This document shows, one piece after another, positions 17,176 to 25,604 of a stretch of 64,000 bases of DNA (position 1 is its first letter; every line of letters starts with the position of its first letter). This DNA comes from Gemmobacter sp. (lineage in GTDB: Bacteria; Pseudomonadota; Alphaproteobacteria; Rhodobacterales; Rhodobacteraceae), in NCBI RefSeq assembly GCF_034676705.1, contig NZ_JAUCBS010000013.1:2522501-2586500 (forward strand). Reading direction: 5' to 3'. The notes beneath the pieces were generated by a model that was not told the origin of the DNA, searched no databases, and saw nothing but the letters and a program-made list of their open reading frames with translations. The position numbers and the translations under genes were made by a program.

Positions 17176-17640
17176 TCACCCCAGCGGCAGCACTGTGGTG
17201 GCCTTGATTTCCTCCATGCTCAGCAGCGCGGTCACGTTGTAGATCCGCACCTCGGAAATCAGCGCCTGATAGAAGGTGTCATAGGCACGCGCGTTCCTGA
17301 CCCGCACCTTCAGGATATAGTCGATGTCGCCGGCCAGGCGATGCGCCTCCATCACCTCGGGGCGCTTGCGCAGCACGTCGAGGAACCGGCGCTGCCAGTC
17401 GGCCTCGTGTTCGCTGGTGCGCACCAGCACGAAGAAGCAGGCCTCCAGCCCCAGCGCCTCGGCATCGAGCAGCGCGGTGGTGCGCAGGATCACCCCCGCC
17501 TCCTTCATGCGGCGGATGCGATTCCAGACCGGGGTCTTGGAACTGCCGACGCGGCGGGCGATTTCATCCAGCGACTGGCTGGCATCCTCTTGCAGGGCGG
17601 CAAGGATTTTCCGGTCCATGTCGTCAAGGCGGACAGTCAT
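17176..17640 (-). CDS. Lrp/AsnC family transcriptional regulator
   Basis: 154 residues. The N-terminal helix-turn-helix reads MDRKILAALQEDASQSLDEI then ARRVGSSKTPVWNRIRRMKEAG, and the C-terminal RAM effector domain follows (VMEAHRLAGDIDYILKVRVRNARAYDTF). The strand order and length are standard. It is divergently transcribed from cobA, the first gene of the siroheme/sulfate assimilation cluster, with 144 bp between start codons; control of that cluster by a sulfur amino acid signal is a reasonable inference. The array of palindromes begins directly after its stop. Confidence 0.9.
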   Translation of the reverse strand: MTVRLDDMDRKILAALQEDASQSLDEIARRVGSSKTPVWNRIRRMKEAGVILRTTALLDAEALGLEACFFVLVRTSEHEADWQRRFLDVLRKRPEVMEAHRLAGDIDYILKVRVRNARAYDTFYQALISEVRIYNVTALLSMEEIKATTVLPLG

Positions 17641-17784
17641 TCCCGGTTTCCCTTCATTCGCGGACAGGCGTTTCGCCTGACGGTGTTATCGGAACAAATA
17701 TCCTTATCATCAAGGGCAATCTGGCGAAAACACGGGAAAATGTCCTATATTGGGCGCAGAAACCCAGCCGTCGGAGCCGCCACC

Positions 17785-18540
17785 ATGACCACCAGCTTTG
17801 CCCCCGGTTCCGTCGCCCTTGTCGGCGCAGGCCCCGGCGACCCCGAGCTGCTGACCCTGCGCGCGCTGCGCGCGATCCAGTCGGCGGATGTGGTGGTGCT
17901 GGACCGGCTGGTCGGCCAGGGCATCCTGGACCTGATCCCGGCGAACGCGCAACGCATCGACGCCGGGAAAGAGGGCTTCGGCCCCTCGACCCCGCAGGCC
18001 GAGATCCATGCCATGATGATCGCCGCCGCCCGCAGCGGGGCCTTTGTCGTACGGCTGAAATCGGGCGATCCCGGCATCTTCGGCCGGCTGGAGGAAGAGC
18101 TGGACGCGCTGGATGCCGCCGGCATCGCCTGGCAGATCGTGCCCGGCCTGACCGCCGCCGCGGCCGCCGCCGCCACGCTGGGCCAGCCGCTGACCGCGCG
18201 CGGCCGCAATGGCGCGCTGACCATCCTGACCGGGCATGACGTCAAGGGCTTTGCCGATCAGGACTGGCGCGCGCTGGCCCGCCCGGGCGCCGTGGCCGCG
18301 ATCTACATGGGCAAGGCCGCCTCGCGCTATCTGCAAGGCCGGCTGATGATGCATGGCGCGGCCCCCGATACCGCCGTGACGCTGGTGGAAAACGCCTCGC
18401 GCCCCGACCAGCGGGTGCATGCCGCCACCCTGGCCACCCTGCCCGCCACGGCCGCCCAGTGTTCCGGCCCCGCCGTCATTCTGTGGGGCCTTGCCCCGCG
18501 CGCCGCCCTTTCCCAATTGCCTGCTGTTCTGGAAGCCTGA
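17785..18540 (+). CDS. cobA: Uroporphyrinogen-III C-methyltransferase (SUMT)
   Basis: Methylates uroporphyrinogen III twice to precorrin-2, on the way to siroheme for sulfite reductase and to cobalamin. 251 residues: ALVGAGPGDPELLTLRALRA and the following AIQSADVVVLDRLV are the SAM-binding family signature; VRLKSGDPGIFGRLEEELDAL and VPGLTAAAAAAA are the second and third conserved blocks. It lacks the CysG oxidase/ferrochelatase part. The ATG at 17785 is chosen for family length. It leads the cobA-DUF2849-cysI-cysH-DUF934 operon, which points to siroheme supply for CysI. Confidence 0.92.
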   Translation: MTTSFAPGSVALVGAGPGDPELLTLRALRAIQSADVVVLDRLVGQGILDLIPANAQRIDAGKEGFGPSTPQAEIHAMMIAAARSGAFVVRLKSGDPGIFGRLEEELDALDAAGIAWQIVPGLTAAAAAAATLGQPLTARGRNGALTILTGHDVKGFADQDWRALARPGAVAAIYMGKAASRYLQGRLMMHGAAPDTAVTLVENASRPDQRVHAATLATLPATAAQCSGPAVILWGLAPRAALSQLPAVLEA

Positions 18541-18542
18541 CC

Positions 18543-18842
18543 ATGGCCCGCTTTACCCCGAAAACCGTCACCGCCAACGACCTGCTGCAAGGCGATTCCG
18601 TCTGGCTGACCGCCGATGACCGCTGGACCCGCGATCACCACGAAGCCGAGCTGATCGACGACGAGGCCCATGCCCAGCTGCGCCTGCTGTTCGCGCAGCG
18701 GCAGGGCGCCATCGTGGTGGGCGCCTATCTGGCCGATGCGAAATCCGGCCCGCGCGGCCCCGAACCCGTGCATTTCCGGGAAATCTTCCGCACCCGCGGC
18801 CCGTCGAACTACGCACATGGCAAGCAGGCCGAACGCGCCTGA
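18543..18842 (+). CDS. DUF2849 domain protein
   Basis: A 99-residue protein beginning MARFTPKTVTANDLLQGDSV and ending in FREIFRTRGPSNYAHGKQAE. This matches the DUF2849 family, which in Alphaproteobacteria almost always lies between a siroheme methyltransferase and the sulfite reductase gene. It starts two bases after the cobA stop. No catalytic motif is recognisable; a role in sulfite reduction is inferred only from this constant location. Confidence 0.8.
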   Translation: MARFTPKTVTANDLLQGDSVWLTADDRWTRDHHEAELIDDEAHAQLRLLFAQRQGAIVVGAYLADAKSGPRGPEPVHFREIFRTRGPSNYAHGKQAERA

Positions 18843-18909
18843 GCTTCACCCTTTCACAAATACCCATGCGACGCCTGCCATCCCGCGCCGCCGCCCGAGG
18901 GACAGCCTG

Positions 18910-20571
18910 ATGTACCGCTACAACGACTTCGACGAAGCCTTCACCCGCACCCGGGTGGCCCAGTTCAGCCAGCAGGTCGCCCGTCGCATCGACGGATCGC
19001 TGACCGAGGATGAATTCCGCCCGTTGCGCCTGATGAACGGGCTGTATCTGCAACTGCATGCCTACATGCTGCGGGTCGCGATCCCCTATGGCACGCTGAG
19101 CAGCCGCCAGATGCACCAGCTGGCGCAGATTGCCGATACCTGGGACAAGGGCTATGGCCATTTCACCACGCGGCAGAACATCCAGTTCAACTGGCCGAAA
19201 CTGGGCGATGTGCCGGCGATCCTGTCGGCGCTGGCCGATGTGGAAATGCACGCCATCCAGACCAGCGGCAACTGCATCCGCAACGTGACGGCGGACCATT
19301 TCGCCGGCGCCGCCGCCGATGAAATCGCCGACCCGCGTCCCATTGCCGAACTGCTGCGCCAGTGGTCCACCGACCACCCGGAATTCCAGTTCCTGCCGCG
19401 CAAGTTCAAGATCGCCATCACCGGCAGCCCGAACGACCGCGCCGTGACCAAGGCGCATGACATCGGCCTGCGCATGGTCCGCAACGACCGCGGCGAAGGC
19501 GGGTTCGAGGTCATCGTCGGCGGCGGTCTGGGCCGCACCCCGATGATCGGCCAGGTCATCAACCCCTTTGTGCCGCTGGACGACCTGCTGCCCTACCTTG
19601 AAGCCATCCTTGCCACCTACAACGAGGCCGGCCGGCGCGACAACAAATACAAGGCCCGCATCAAGATCACCGTGTTCGAGAACGGCCTTGACGCCTTCCG
19701 CGCCGAGGTGGACCGCCGCTATGCCGAACTGCGCCCGCGCTTCACGCTGAACCGCGCCTTCCTGGCGGAAATCGAGGCGGCCTTTGCCCCGCCCGCCTTC
19801 CGCAATGCGCCGGTCGATGCGCATCTGCTGGCGCTGGGGAATGCGGCCTATCGCGACTGGGCGCAAACCAACCTGACCGACCATCGCAACGCGCAATATG
19901 CCATCGTCACCGTCAGCCTTAAGGCGCATGGCCAGACCCCCGGCGATGCCACCAGCGCGCAGATGCGCGTGCTGGCCGAGCTGGCGGAAACCTATGGCCA
20001 TGACGAGCTGCGCATCAGCCATGAACAGAACGTCATCCTGCCGCATGTCCACAAGGGCGACCTGCCCGCCGTCTGGGCCGCGCTGACCGAAGCCGGCCTT
20101 GCCACCGCCAACGTGGGCCTGCTCTCGGACATCATCGCCTGCCCCGGCATGGATTACTGCGCGCTGGCCACCGCCCGCAGCATCCCCGTGGCGCAGGAAC
20201 TGGCGACGCATTTCCGCGACATCGGGCTGGAACGCGAAATCGGCCAGCTGAAGATCAAGATCTCGGGCTGCATCAACGCCTGCGGGCATCACCATGTCGG
20301 CCATATCGGCATTCTGGGTCTGGACCGCGCGGGGGTGGAAAACTACCAGATCACGCTCGGGGGCGATGCCACCGAAAACGCCGCCATCGGCGAACGCGCC
20401 GGCCCCGGCTTTGCCTATGACCAGATCGTGCCCGCCATCGAACGCCTGCTGCGCGCCTATCTGGCCCACCGCGACGGCGCGCAGGAAACCTTTGCCGATG
20501 CGTTCCGCCGCCTTGGCCCGACCCCCTTCAAGGAGGCGCTCTATGGCGCTGCCGAACGCAATGCCGCGTGA
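18910..20571 (+). CDS. cysI: Sulfite reductase hemoprotein (nitrite/sulfite reductase family)
   Basis: Reduces sulfite to sulfide with siroheme and a 4Fe-4S cluster. 553 residues with two ferredoxin-like repeats: FTTRQNIQFNWPKLGDVP and TSGNCIRNVTADHFAG in the first half. The cluster and siroheme cysteines are C-x5-C in IIACPGMDYCALA and C-x3-C in KISGCINACGHHHVGHIG. The form without a flavoprotein partner usually takes electrons from ferredoxin or NADPH through another protein; fpr lies 1.4 kb downstream. The ATG at 18910 gives MYRYNDFDEAF, the usual alphaproteobacterial start. Confidence 0.94.
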   Translation: MYRYNDFDEAFTRTRVAQFSQQVARRIDGSLTEDEFRPLRLMNGLYLQLHAYMLRVAIPYGTLSSRQMHQLAQIADTWDKGYGHFTTRQNIQFNWPKLGDVPAILSALADVEMHAIQTSGNCIRNVTADHFAGAAADEIADPRPIAELLRQWSTDHPEFQFLPRKFKIAITGSPNDRAVTKAHDIGLRMVRNDRGEGGFEVIVGGGLGRTPMIGQVINPFVPLDDLLPYLEAILATYNEAGRRDNKYKARIKITVFENGLDAFRAEVDRRYAELRPRFTLNRAFLAEIEAAFAPPAFRNAPVDAHLLALGNAAYRDWAQTNLTDHRNAQYAIVTVSLKAHGQTPGDATSAQMRVLAELAETYGHDELRISHEQNVILPHVHKGDLPAVWAALTEAGLATANVGLLSDIIACPGMDYCALATARSIPVAQELATHFRDIGLEREIGQLKIKISGCINACGHHHVGHIGILGLDRAGVENYQITLGGDATENAAIGERAGPGFAYDQIVPAIERLLRAYLAHRDGAQETFADAFRRLGPTPFKEALYGAAERNAA

Positions 20572-21331
20572 TCTGCACGGATCGGGCGCCGGGCTTGCCC
20601 CGGTGGCCGACCGCGTCGCGGCCCTGAACGCCCGCTACCGCCACCACGGCGCGGTGGCGGTGCTGGAACATGCCCTGAACGACCCCGACCTGGGGCGGGT
20701 TTCGCTGGTGTCGTCCTTCGGGGCGGAATCGGTGGTGCTGCTGCACCTCGTCTCGGTGGTGGCGCCGGAAACCCCGGTGCTGTTCATCGACACGCGGATG
20801 CTGTTCCCCGAAACGCTGGCCTATCAGCGCGACATCGCCGAACGGCTGGATCTGCGCGACATCCGGGTGATCCGCGCGGGCCTGACCGACCTGGCGGTGA
20901 CCGACCCCGACGGCACGCTGAACAGCCGCGATACCGACGCCTGCTGCGACCTGCGCAAGACCGTGCCGCTGGACCGCGCGCTGTCGGGCTTCGACGCCTG
21001 GATCACCGGGCGCAAGCGCTATCAGGGCACCACCCGCGCCGCGCTGGACTTTTTCGAGGCCGAGGCCGGCACCGGTCGCATCAAGGTCAACCCGCTGGCC
21101 CACTGGGGCAAGGAAGACGTGGCCGACTACATGCTGAACAACCGCCTGCCGCGCCACCCGCTGGTGGCCCAGGGCTACCCCAGCATCGGCTGCGCGCCTT
21201 GCACCAGCCGCGTGAAACCCGGCGAGGACGAACGCGCCGGCCGTTGGCGCGGGTCCGACAAGACCGAATGCGGCATCCATTTCATCGACGGCCGCATCGT
21301 GCGCGGCCCCCTCAAGGACACGGCAGCATGA
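20543..21331 (+). CDS. cysH: Phosphoadenylyl/adenylyl-sulfate reductase
   Basis: Reduces APS or PAPS to sulfite. SLVSSFGAESVVLLHL is the nucleotide-binding PP-loop-like motif; the catalytic cysteine is in TECGIHF near the C-terminus. The paired cysteines DACCDLRK and GCAPCTSR ligate a 4Fe-4S cluster, which marks the bacterial APS-reducing type. I choose the ATG at 20543 because AAGGAGG lies seven bases upstream; this overlaps the end of cysI by 29 bp. A later Met at 20561 is possible. 262 residues. Confidence 0.93.
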   Translation: MALPNAMPRDLHGSGAGLAPVADRVAALNARYRHHGAVAVLEHALNDPDLGRVSLVSSFGAESVVLLHLVSVVAPETPVLFIDTRMLFPETLAYQRDIAERLDLRDIRVIRAGLTDLAVTDPDGTLNSRDTDACCDLRKTVPLDRALSGFDAWITGRKRYQGTTRAALDFFEAEAGTGRIKVNPLAHWGKEDVADYMLNNRLPRHPLVAQGYPSIGCAPCTSRVKPGEDERAGRWRGSDKTECGIHFIDGRIVRGPLKDTAA

Positions 21332-21741
21332 GCATCCTGGTTACCGATGCGGGCTTCGCCCCCGAAGCGGCCGCCCCCGCCACCATCGCGCTGGCCGACC
21401 TGGCCGACCATCCGCAGGCCCGCGCCGTCGATCTGGCCCCGGGCGACCGTGCCGCGGACCTGGACGGCCAGCTGCACCGGCTGGATCTGGTGCGCATCGC
21501 CTTTCCGGCCTTCAACGATGGCCGCGGCTTCACCCTGGCCCAGGATCTGCGCCGCATGGGCTTTGCCGGCCGGCTGCGCGCCCATGGCCATATCCTGGCC
21601 GACCAATATGCCATGGCCCGCCGCGTGGGCTTTGACGAGGTCGAAATCTCGGACGATCTTGCCGCGCGCCAACCCGCCGACCAATGGCGATACCGCGCCG
21701 ATTGGCAGGCCCATGACCATAGGTCGCGGCTTTTCGCCTGA
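21328..21741 (+). CDS. DUF934 family protein of the sulfate assimilation operon
   Basis: 137 residues with DLVRIAFPAFNDGRGFTLAQ and DLRRMGFAGRLRAHGHILAD, the DUF934 signature. The family is found next to cysH and cysI in proteobacteria and is often called an oxidoreductase, though no cofactor motif is obvious here. The start overlaps the cysH stop as ATGA, so translation is probably coupled. Confidence 0.82.
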   Translation: MSILVTDAGFAPEAAAPATIALADLADHPQARAVDLAPGDRAADLDGQLHRLDLVRIAFPAFNDGRGFTLAQDLRRMGFAGRLRAHGHILADQYAMARRVGFDEVEISDDLAARQPADQWRYRADWQAHDHRSRLFA

Positions 21742-21809
21742 TTTGGCGGTTCCCCTGCGCCGCGTCAGGGATTACATCTCGGATCAATGACCCAGCCCGG
21801 CGCAAGGCA

Positions 21810-21900
21810 TTTTCGCTTTGACCCAAATATCCTGCGGGGGGTTGCCAACGGTTCGCCATCGGTTCCAGAACCGATTGGCAACGGGGTGCAAAACCCTCGG
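21810..21900 (-). repeat. Modular hairpin/TATTT dispersed element, copy 4
   Basis: Lies between the DUF934 gene and fpr. On the minus strand: GGGTTTTGCACCCC hairpin, an outer stem TTGCCAA/TTGGCAA (21842-21848 and 21875-21881) enclosing an inner TCGGTTC-CA-GAACCGA stem, then CCCCCCGCAGGATATTTGGG and TCAAAGCGAAA. The 20-mer GCCATCGGTTCCAGAACCGA (21855-21874) recurs exactly inside nnrD at 27213-27232, and the TATTTGGGTCAAAGCGAAA end recurs in both arms near 63 kb. Confidence 0.75.
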
Positions 21901-21938
21901 CCCCACCCACCACCCGGACCACCGGCAAGGACAGTTCG

Positions 21939-22754
21939 ATGACCCAGACCGCCACCGCCGCAAAAACGCTCGTGATGCCCGATGCCCAGACCGTCACCAG
22001 CGTGACGCACTGGACCGACCGGCTGTTTTCCTTCCGCGTCACCCGCCCGCAATCGCTGCGCTTCCGGTCGGGCGAATTCGTGATGATCGGGCTCCTGGGC
22101 GACAACGGCAAGCCGCTGCTGCGGGCCTATTCCATCGCCTCGCCCAGCTGGGACGAGGAACTGGAGTTCTATTCCATCAAGGTGCCCGACGGCCCGCTGA
22201 CCTCGCGCCTTCAGCATATCCAGCCGGGCGACGACATCATCCTGCGCCCCAAGCCGGTGGGCACGCTGGTGCATGATGCGCTGCTGCCCGGCAAGCGCCT
22301 GTGGCTGCTGGCCACCGGCACCGGCCTTGCGCCTTTTGCCAGCCTGATGCGCGATCCCGAGACCTACGAGAAATACGACCAGGTCATCATGATGCACACC
22401 TGCCGCGAGGTGGCGGAACTGGAATACGGCCGCCAGCTGGTCGAGGGGCTGAAATCCGACGAGCTGATCGGCGAGATGGTCGAGGGCAAGCTGCTCTATT
22501 ACCCCACCACCACGCGCGAGCCGTTCCCCCACATGGGCCGCGTCACCGACAACCTGTCGTCGGGCAAGGTCTTTGCCGATCTGGGCATCCCCGGCCCGAT
22601 GGACCCCGCCACCGACCGCGCCATGATCTGCGGCAGCCTGGCGTTCAACATCGACGTGAAGGCGATCCTCGAAGGCTGGGGCCTGCACGAAGGCGCGAAT
22701 TCCGACCCGGCGGAATTCGTGGTGGAAAAGGCCTTCGTCGGCGACGGGATCTAG
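21939..22754 (+). CDS. fpr: Ferredoxin--NADP+ reductase
   Basis: A 271-residue FAD protein that moves electrons between NADPH and ferredoxin or flavodoxin. LLRAYSIASPSWDEELEFYS is the FAD-binding RxYS block, LWLLATGTGLAPFASLMRDP the NADP-binding block, and AMICGSLAFNIDVKAILEGW the C-terminal signature. Length is that of the bacterial subclass I enzymes. It is a plausible electron source for CysI upstream. The TAG stop lies inside the CTAG target site of the adjoining IS element; because the target is duplicated, the original stop would have been the same TAG, so the gene was not truncated. Confidence 0.94.
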   Translation: MTQTATAAKTLVMPDAQTVTSVTHWTDRLFSFRVTRPQSLRFRSGEFVMIGLLGDNGKPLLRAYSIASPSWDEELEFYSIKVPDGPLTSRLQHIQPGDDIILRPKPVGTLVHDALLPGKRLWLLATGTGLAPFASLMRDPETYEKYDQVIMMHTCREVAELEYGRQLVEGLKSDELIGEMVEGKLLYYPTTTREPFPHMGRVTDNLSSGKVFADLGIPGPMDPATDRAMICGSLAFNIDVKAILEGWGLHEGANSDPAEFVVEKAFVGDGI

Positions 22755-23570
22755 GGCGTGTGGGGATTCATCGTGAGTTGATGACGGCGGCAGCGAGGTA
22801 GATCATTGCTTCGAAGCTCTGATCGGTTTTGCATGCACGCATGGCGATGCGCTTGAACTCCTTGAGCTTGCAGAAGAAGTTTTCGATGAGGTGTCGCCAG
22901 ATGTAGATGTCGGGGTCGATCCTGAGCTTTTGCGCACGGGCGGGGTGCTGCGAGATCACGATCCGGGCACCGCGGTCGTTCAATTCAACAACCAGCGCAT
23001 TGCTGTCGAAGGCCTTGTCGGCGATCAGCCCGTCGAAAGCGATCCCGTCGATCAGCGGCGGCACCTCGACGCTGTCATGGCGCTGGCCCGGCATCAGACG
23101 GAAGCGCACGAGGTTGCCCAAGGCGTCGGTGAGGGCCAGGGTCTTGGTCGTCATGCCGCCTTTGGAGCGGCCAATGGCCTGGCTCTGCGTCCCCCCTTTG
23201 CGCCCTGACCGTGACGGTGGACCTTGACGATCGTCGCGTCGATCATGGCATATTCCAGGTCGGGCTCATCCGACAGCGCATCGAATATACGCTTGAAAAC
23301 ATCGGCTTCCCGCCAATCGCGGAACCGCCGGAACGCCGTGTTCCAGTTGCCGAACCGCTCCGGCAGGTCGCGCCACGGACTGCCCGTGCGCACGATCCAC
23401 AGCACCGCCTCCAGAAACAGCCGGTTGTCCTTCCCGCTGCGGCCAGGGTCGCTTGGCTTACCCAGACAGTGCGGCTCGATCTTCGCCCATTGGGCATTCG
23501 TCAGAACATCGCGATCCATCCAGAGCATGAATCACACCAGACCCCGTTTGTGAATCCCCACACGCCCTAG
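22751..23570 (-). mobile_element. IS5-family insertion sequence (IS427-like), complete
   Basis: The ends are a perfect 20-bp inverted repeat beginning CTAGGGCGTGTGG (22751-22770, and its complement at 23551-23570). CTAG is the usual target of this IS group, so the outermost bases belong to the target duplication. Inside are two overlapping minus-strand frames of one transposase. The element sits immediately at the 3' end of fpr. Total length about 0.8 kb fits the group. Confidence 0.88.
22768..23528 (-). CDS. IS5-family transposase, two frames joined by frameshift
   Basis: Frame A (23151-23528) starts MLWMDRDVLTNAQWAKIEPH and includes GNWNTAFRRFRDWREADVF and the first catalytic aspartate in YAMIDATIVKVHRHGQGAKGG. 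Frame B (22768-23154) continues with TTKTLALTDALGNLVRF, the second aspartate in LIADKAFDSN and the glutamate in LIENFFCKLKEFKRIAMR. The join is near an AAAGGGGGG run on the minus strand at the GAKGG codons, the place where programmed frameshifting makes the full DDE protein in this group. All three catalytic residues are present, so it may be active. Confidence 0.88.
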
Positions 23571-23659
23571 CGCCCACCGGGCGTGCATGGATCGGGATGG
23601 GGGATTCCTGGAACGATTGTGTTGTGCTTCACTGTCCCGACCAGATGAAGGGGCGGGAT

Positions 23660-24013
23660 ATGGTGGCACCGCTTTTGATAGACCTTGGGATGCGCGTTGC
23701 GCGAGCGTTGGAGGAGGGCGAGACGGTCCGGTCGGCCGCGAAGCGGTTTGGGGTTTCGGTTGCATCGGCGGTTCGGATCGGACAGCGGCAGCGGGGTGGG
23801 CGCGGGCAGGCTCACGGCAAGATCGGCGGTCATCGCCCGCGGGCTCTGGCAGGCGAGGTCGGGGACTGGCTGCTGGCCCGGCTCGCCGAGAAGCCCGACC
23901 TGACGATGCGGGCGCTGACGGCGGAACTGGCCGCTCGCGGTGTGACGGTGGCCCATGACACGGTCTGGCGGTTCGTCAGACGCGCAGGCCAGACGGTCAA
24001 AGAAAGTCCCTGA
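23660..24013 (+). CDS. IS630-family transposase, N-terminal frame (OrfA)
   Basis: 117 residues: MVAPLLIDLGMRVARALEEG then VRSAAKRFGVSVASAVRIGQR is a helix-turn-helix that binds the IS ends; DTVWRFVRRAG near the end is typical of IS630 OrfA. AAGGGG lies about 6 bases before the ATG. It overlaps OrfB by one base at TGATG, and an A-rich CAAAGAAAG just before the stop is a likely slippage site. The left terminus of the element is not identifiable between 23571 and 23659. Confidence 0.82.
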   Translation: MVAPLLIDLGMRVARALEEGETVRSAAKRFGVSVASAVRIGQRQRGGRGQAHGKIGGHRPRALAGEVGDWLLARLAEKPDLTMRALTAELAARGVTVAHDTVWRFVRRAGQTVKESP

Positions 24014-24702
24014 TGGCCATCGAACAGCTGCGCCCGAAGGTGGCGCGGTTCCGGGCGCGATGGCGGGCGCGCCAGCATCGCCTCGATCCCAAGCGGCGGA
24101 TCTTCATCGATGGTGAGCCTGCGAACGCCACTGGTTCGAGAGAGCAGGCGAACGGGATCAAGACCAACATGACCCGGACCTGCGGCTGGGCCGCGAGGGG
24201 TCAGAGGCTGACCGCGCATGTCCCGCATGGGCATTGGAAGACGCTGACCTTCCCCGCCGGGCCGCGCCACGACCGGATCGTCGCGCCCTTCGTGCTGGAT
24301 GGCCCGATCAATGGCGAGATGTTCACCGCCTGGGTCAGCCAATGCCTCGCCCCGACACTCGCCCCTGGCGATGCGGTCATCGCCGACAACCTCGGCAGCC
24401 ACAAGGGCCGACCCGCCCGACAGCTTATCCGGGCCGCAGGGGCACATCTGTTGTTCCTGCCTCCCTGCAGCCCGGACCTGAACCCCATCGAAATGGTCTT
24501 CGCCAAGCTCAAGACCCTGTTCCGAAAAGCCGATGAACGCACCATCGAAGCCTCGTGGCGAAGGGTCGGAACCTTGCTGGACGCCTTCACACCAGACGAA
24601 TGCAAAACCTACCTCCGGCACGCCGGATATGCTTCAATCCAGCTCAGACAGGCTCTAGGGTCAAAACCCAATCAACCTATTGATCTAAATCTTATGGTCT
24701 GA
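24013..24702 (+). CDS. IS630-family transposase, catalytic frame (OrfB), modified
   Basis: The DDE domain: RIFIDGEPANATGS, VIADNLGSHKGRPA and LNPIEMVFAKLKTLFRKA hold the three acidic residues. Family members normally read IDET/W-x-KTNM; here about 13 extra residues separate the first aspartate from KTNMTRTCGWA, so the active site may be disturbed. The last 16 codons after 24655 are not IS630 sequence: they come from the left end of the second IS5-family element inserted at CTAG. The original C-terminus is therefore replaced. Confidence 0.75.
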   Translation: MAIEQLRPKVARFRARWRARQHRLDPKRRIFIDGEPANATGSREQANGIKTNMTRTCGWAARGQRLTAHVPHGHWKTLTFPAGPRHDRIVAPFVLDGPINGEMFTAWVSQCLAPTLAPGDAVIADNLGSHKGRPARQLIRAAGAHLLFLPPCSPDLNPIEMVFAKLKTLFRKADERTIEASWRRVGTLLDAFTPDECKTYLRHAGYASIQLRQALGSKPNQPIDLNLMV

Positions 24703-25500
24703 TTCACCTCGCCCAACTTGCAGTGGGGATGGGTCATGTCGGGTGGATTTTGGCTTTCGGACCGGGCGTGGGCGGGGCTTGAGCCGCTTTTGCCCGGGAA
24801 CCAGCCGGGGGCGCGGGGGGTGGATGACCGCCGCGTCATCAGCGGCATCATCCATGTGCTGCGGGTCGGGTGCCGGTGGGAGGATTGCCCGTCCGACTAC
24901 GGCCCTGCGACGACGATCTACAACCGGTTCAACCGGTGGAGCCATCGCGGCCTTTGGGGGCGCATCTTCGCCACCCTTGCGGCGCAGGCGGAACTGCCGG
25001 ATGACCTGAGTATCGACAGCACTGCCGTCCGCGCCCACCGCTCTGCACACGGCGGAAAAGGGGGGCGAAAATTCAGGCCATCGGGCGCTCGCGTGGCGGT
25101 CCGACCACCAAAATCCATGCCCTGACAGATGGTTGCGGACGTGCAGTGGCTTTCACCCTCAGCCCCGGAAACCACGCCGACATTACCGAAGCGCCTGCGC
25201 TCCTGGACAAATGCCCGGCCCCGAACCGCCTTCTGGCCGACAAGGGCCATGACGCGAACAGCTTGCGCGACCGCCTTGCGGCCACCAGAACCGAGGCCGT
25301 CATCCCCGCGACCAGATCGCGCAAAACACCCATCCCCTACGATGCAACCGCATACATCAACCGCAACATGATCGAACGCGCCTTCTGTCGCCTCAAGGAC
25401 TGGAGGCCCATCGCAACACGATACGACAAACTCGCCATCAACTTCGCTTCAGCCGTCGCCATCGCAGCTATCGTCATCTGGTGGGCTTGATTGAGGCTAG
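24655..25500 (+). mobile_element. Second IS5-family element inserted in the IS630 right part
   Basis: CTAG occurs at both ends (24655-24658 and 25497-25500). Removing one copy and the DNA between restores AGGCT-CTAG-AGCCT, a perfect 14-bp palindrome, so a precise insertion with a 4-bp duplication is strongly indicated. Terminal inverted repeats are weak by eye (GGTCAAAACCC... against CCTCAATCAAGCCC...). The element carries two frames of a transposase in plus orientation. Confidence 0.7.
24736..25490 (+). CDS. IS5-family transposase, two frames joined by frameshift
   Basis: Frame A (24736-25125) begins MSGGFWLSDRAWAGLEPLLP and reaches the first catalytic aspartate in LSIDSTAVRAHRSAHGGKGG. Frame B, ending at 25490, can be read back to KIQAIGRSRGGPTTKIHALT, so a shift near the GGGGGGCGAAAA run (about 25060-25072) joins them. 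Frame B holds LLADKGHDANSL (second aspartate) and MIERAFCRLKDWRPIATRYD (glutamate). The catalytic triad is intact. It is unrelated at close range to the IS5 element 1 kb upstream. Confidence 0.85.
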
Positions 25501-25522
25501 AGCCTAGGGCTGGGGCGTCGCA

Positions 25523-25595
25523 GGGGGGCCTTCAGCCCCCCTCTTGGCCGTGCCGGCCAATTCACCCCCCGAGGGTATTTCAGAAAAGGCAAAGG
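25523..25595 (+). repeat. Modular hairpin/TATTT dispersed element, copy 5
   Basis: Hairpin GGGGGGC-CTTCA-GCCCCCC (25523-25541), hairpin TTGGCCG-TGC-CGGCCAA (25544-25560), then TTCACCCCCCGAGGGTATTT and CAGAAAAGGCAAAGG, ending 9 bases before the nnrD stop. The middle hairpin plus CCCCCGAGG(A/G)TATTT matches the left half of the large inverted element near 63 kb almost base for base. Confidence 0.75.
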
Positions 25596-25604
25596 TACGG
25601 CGGG

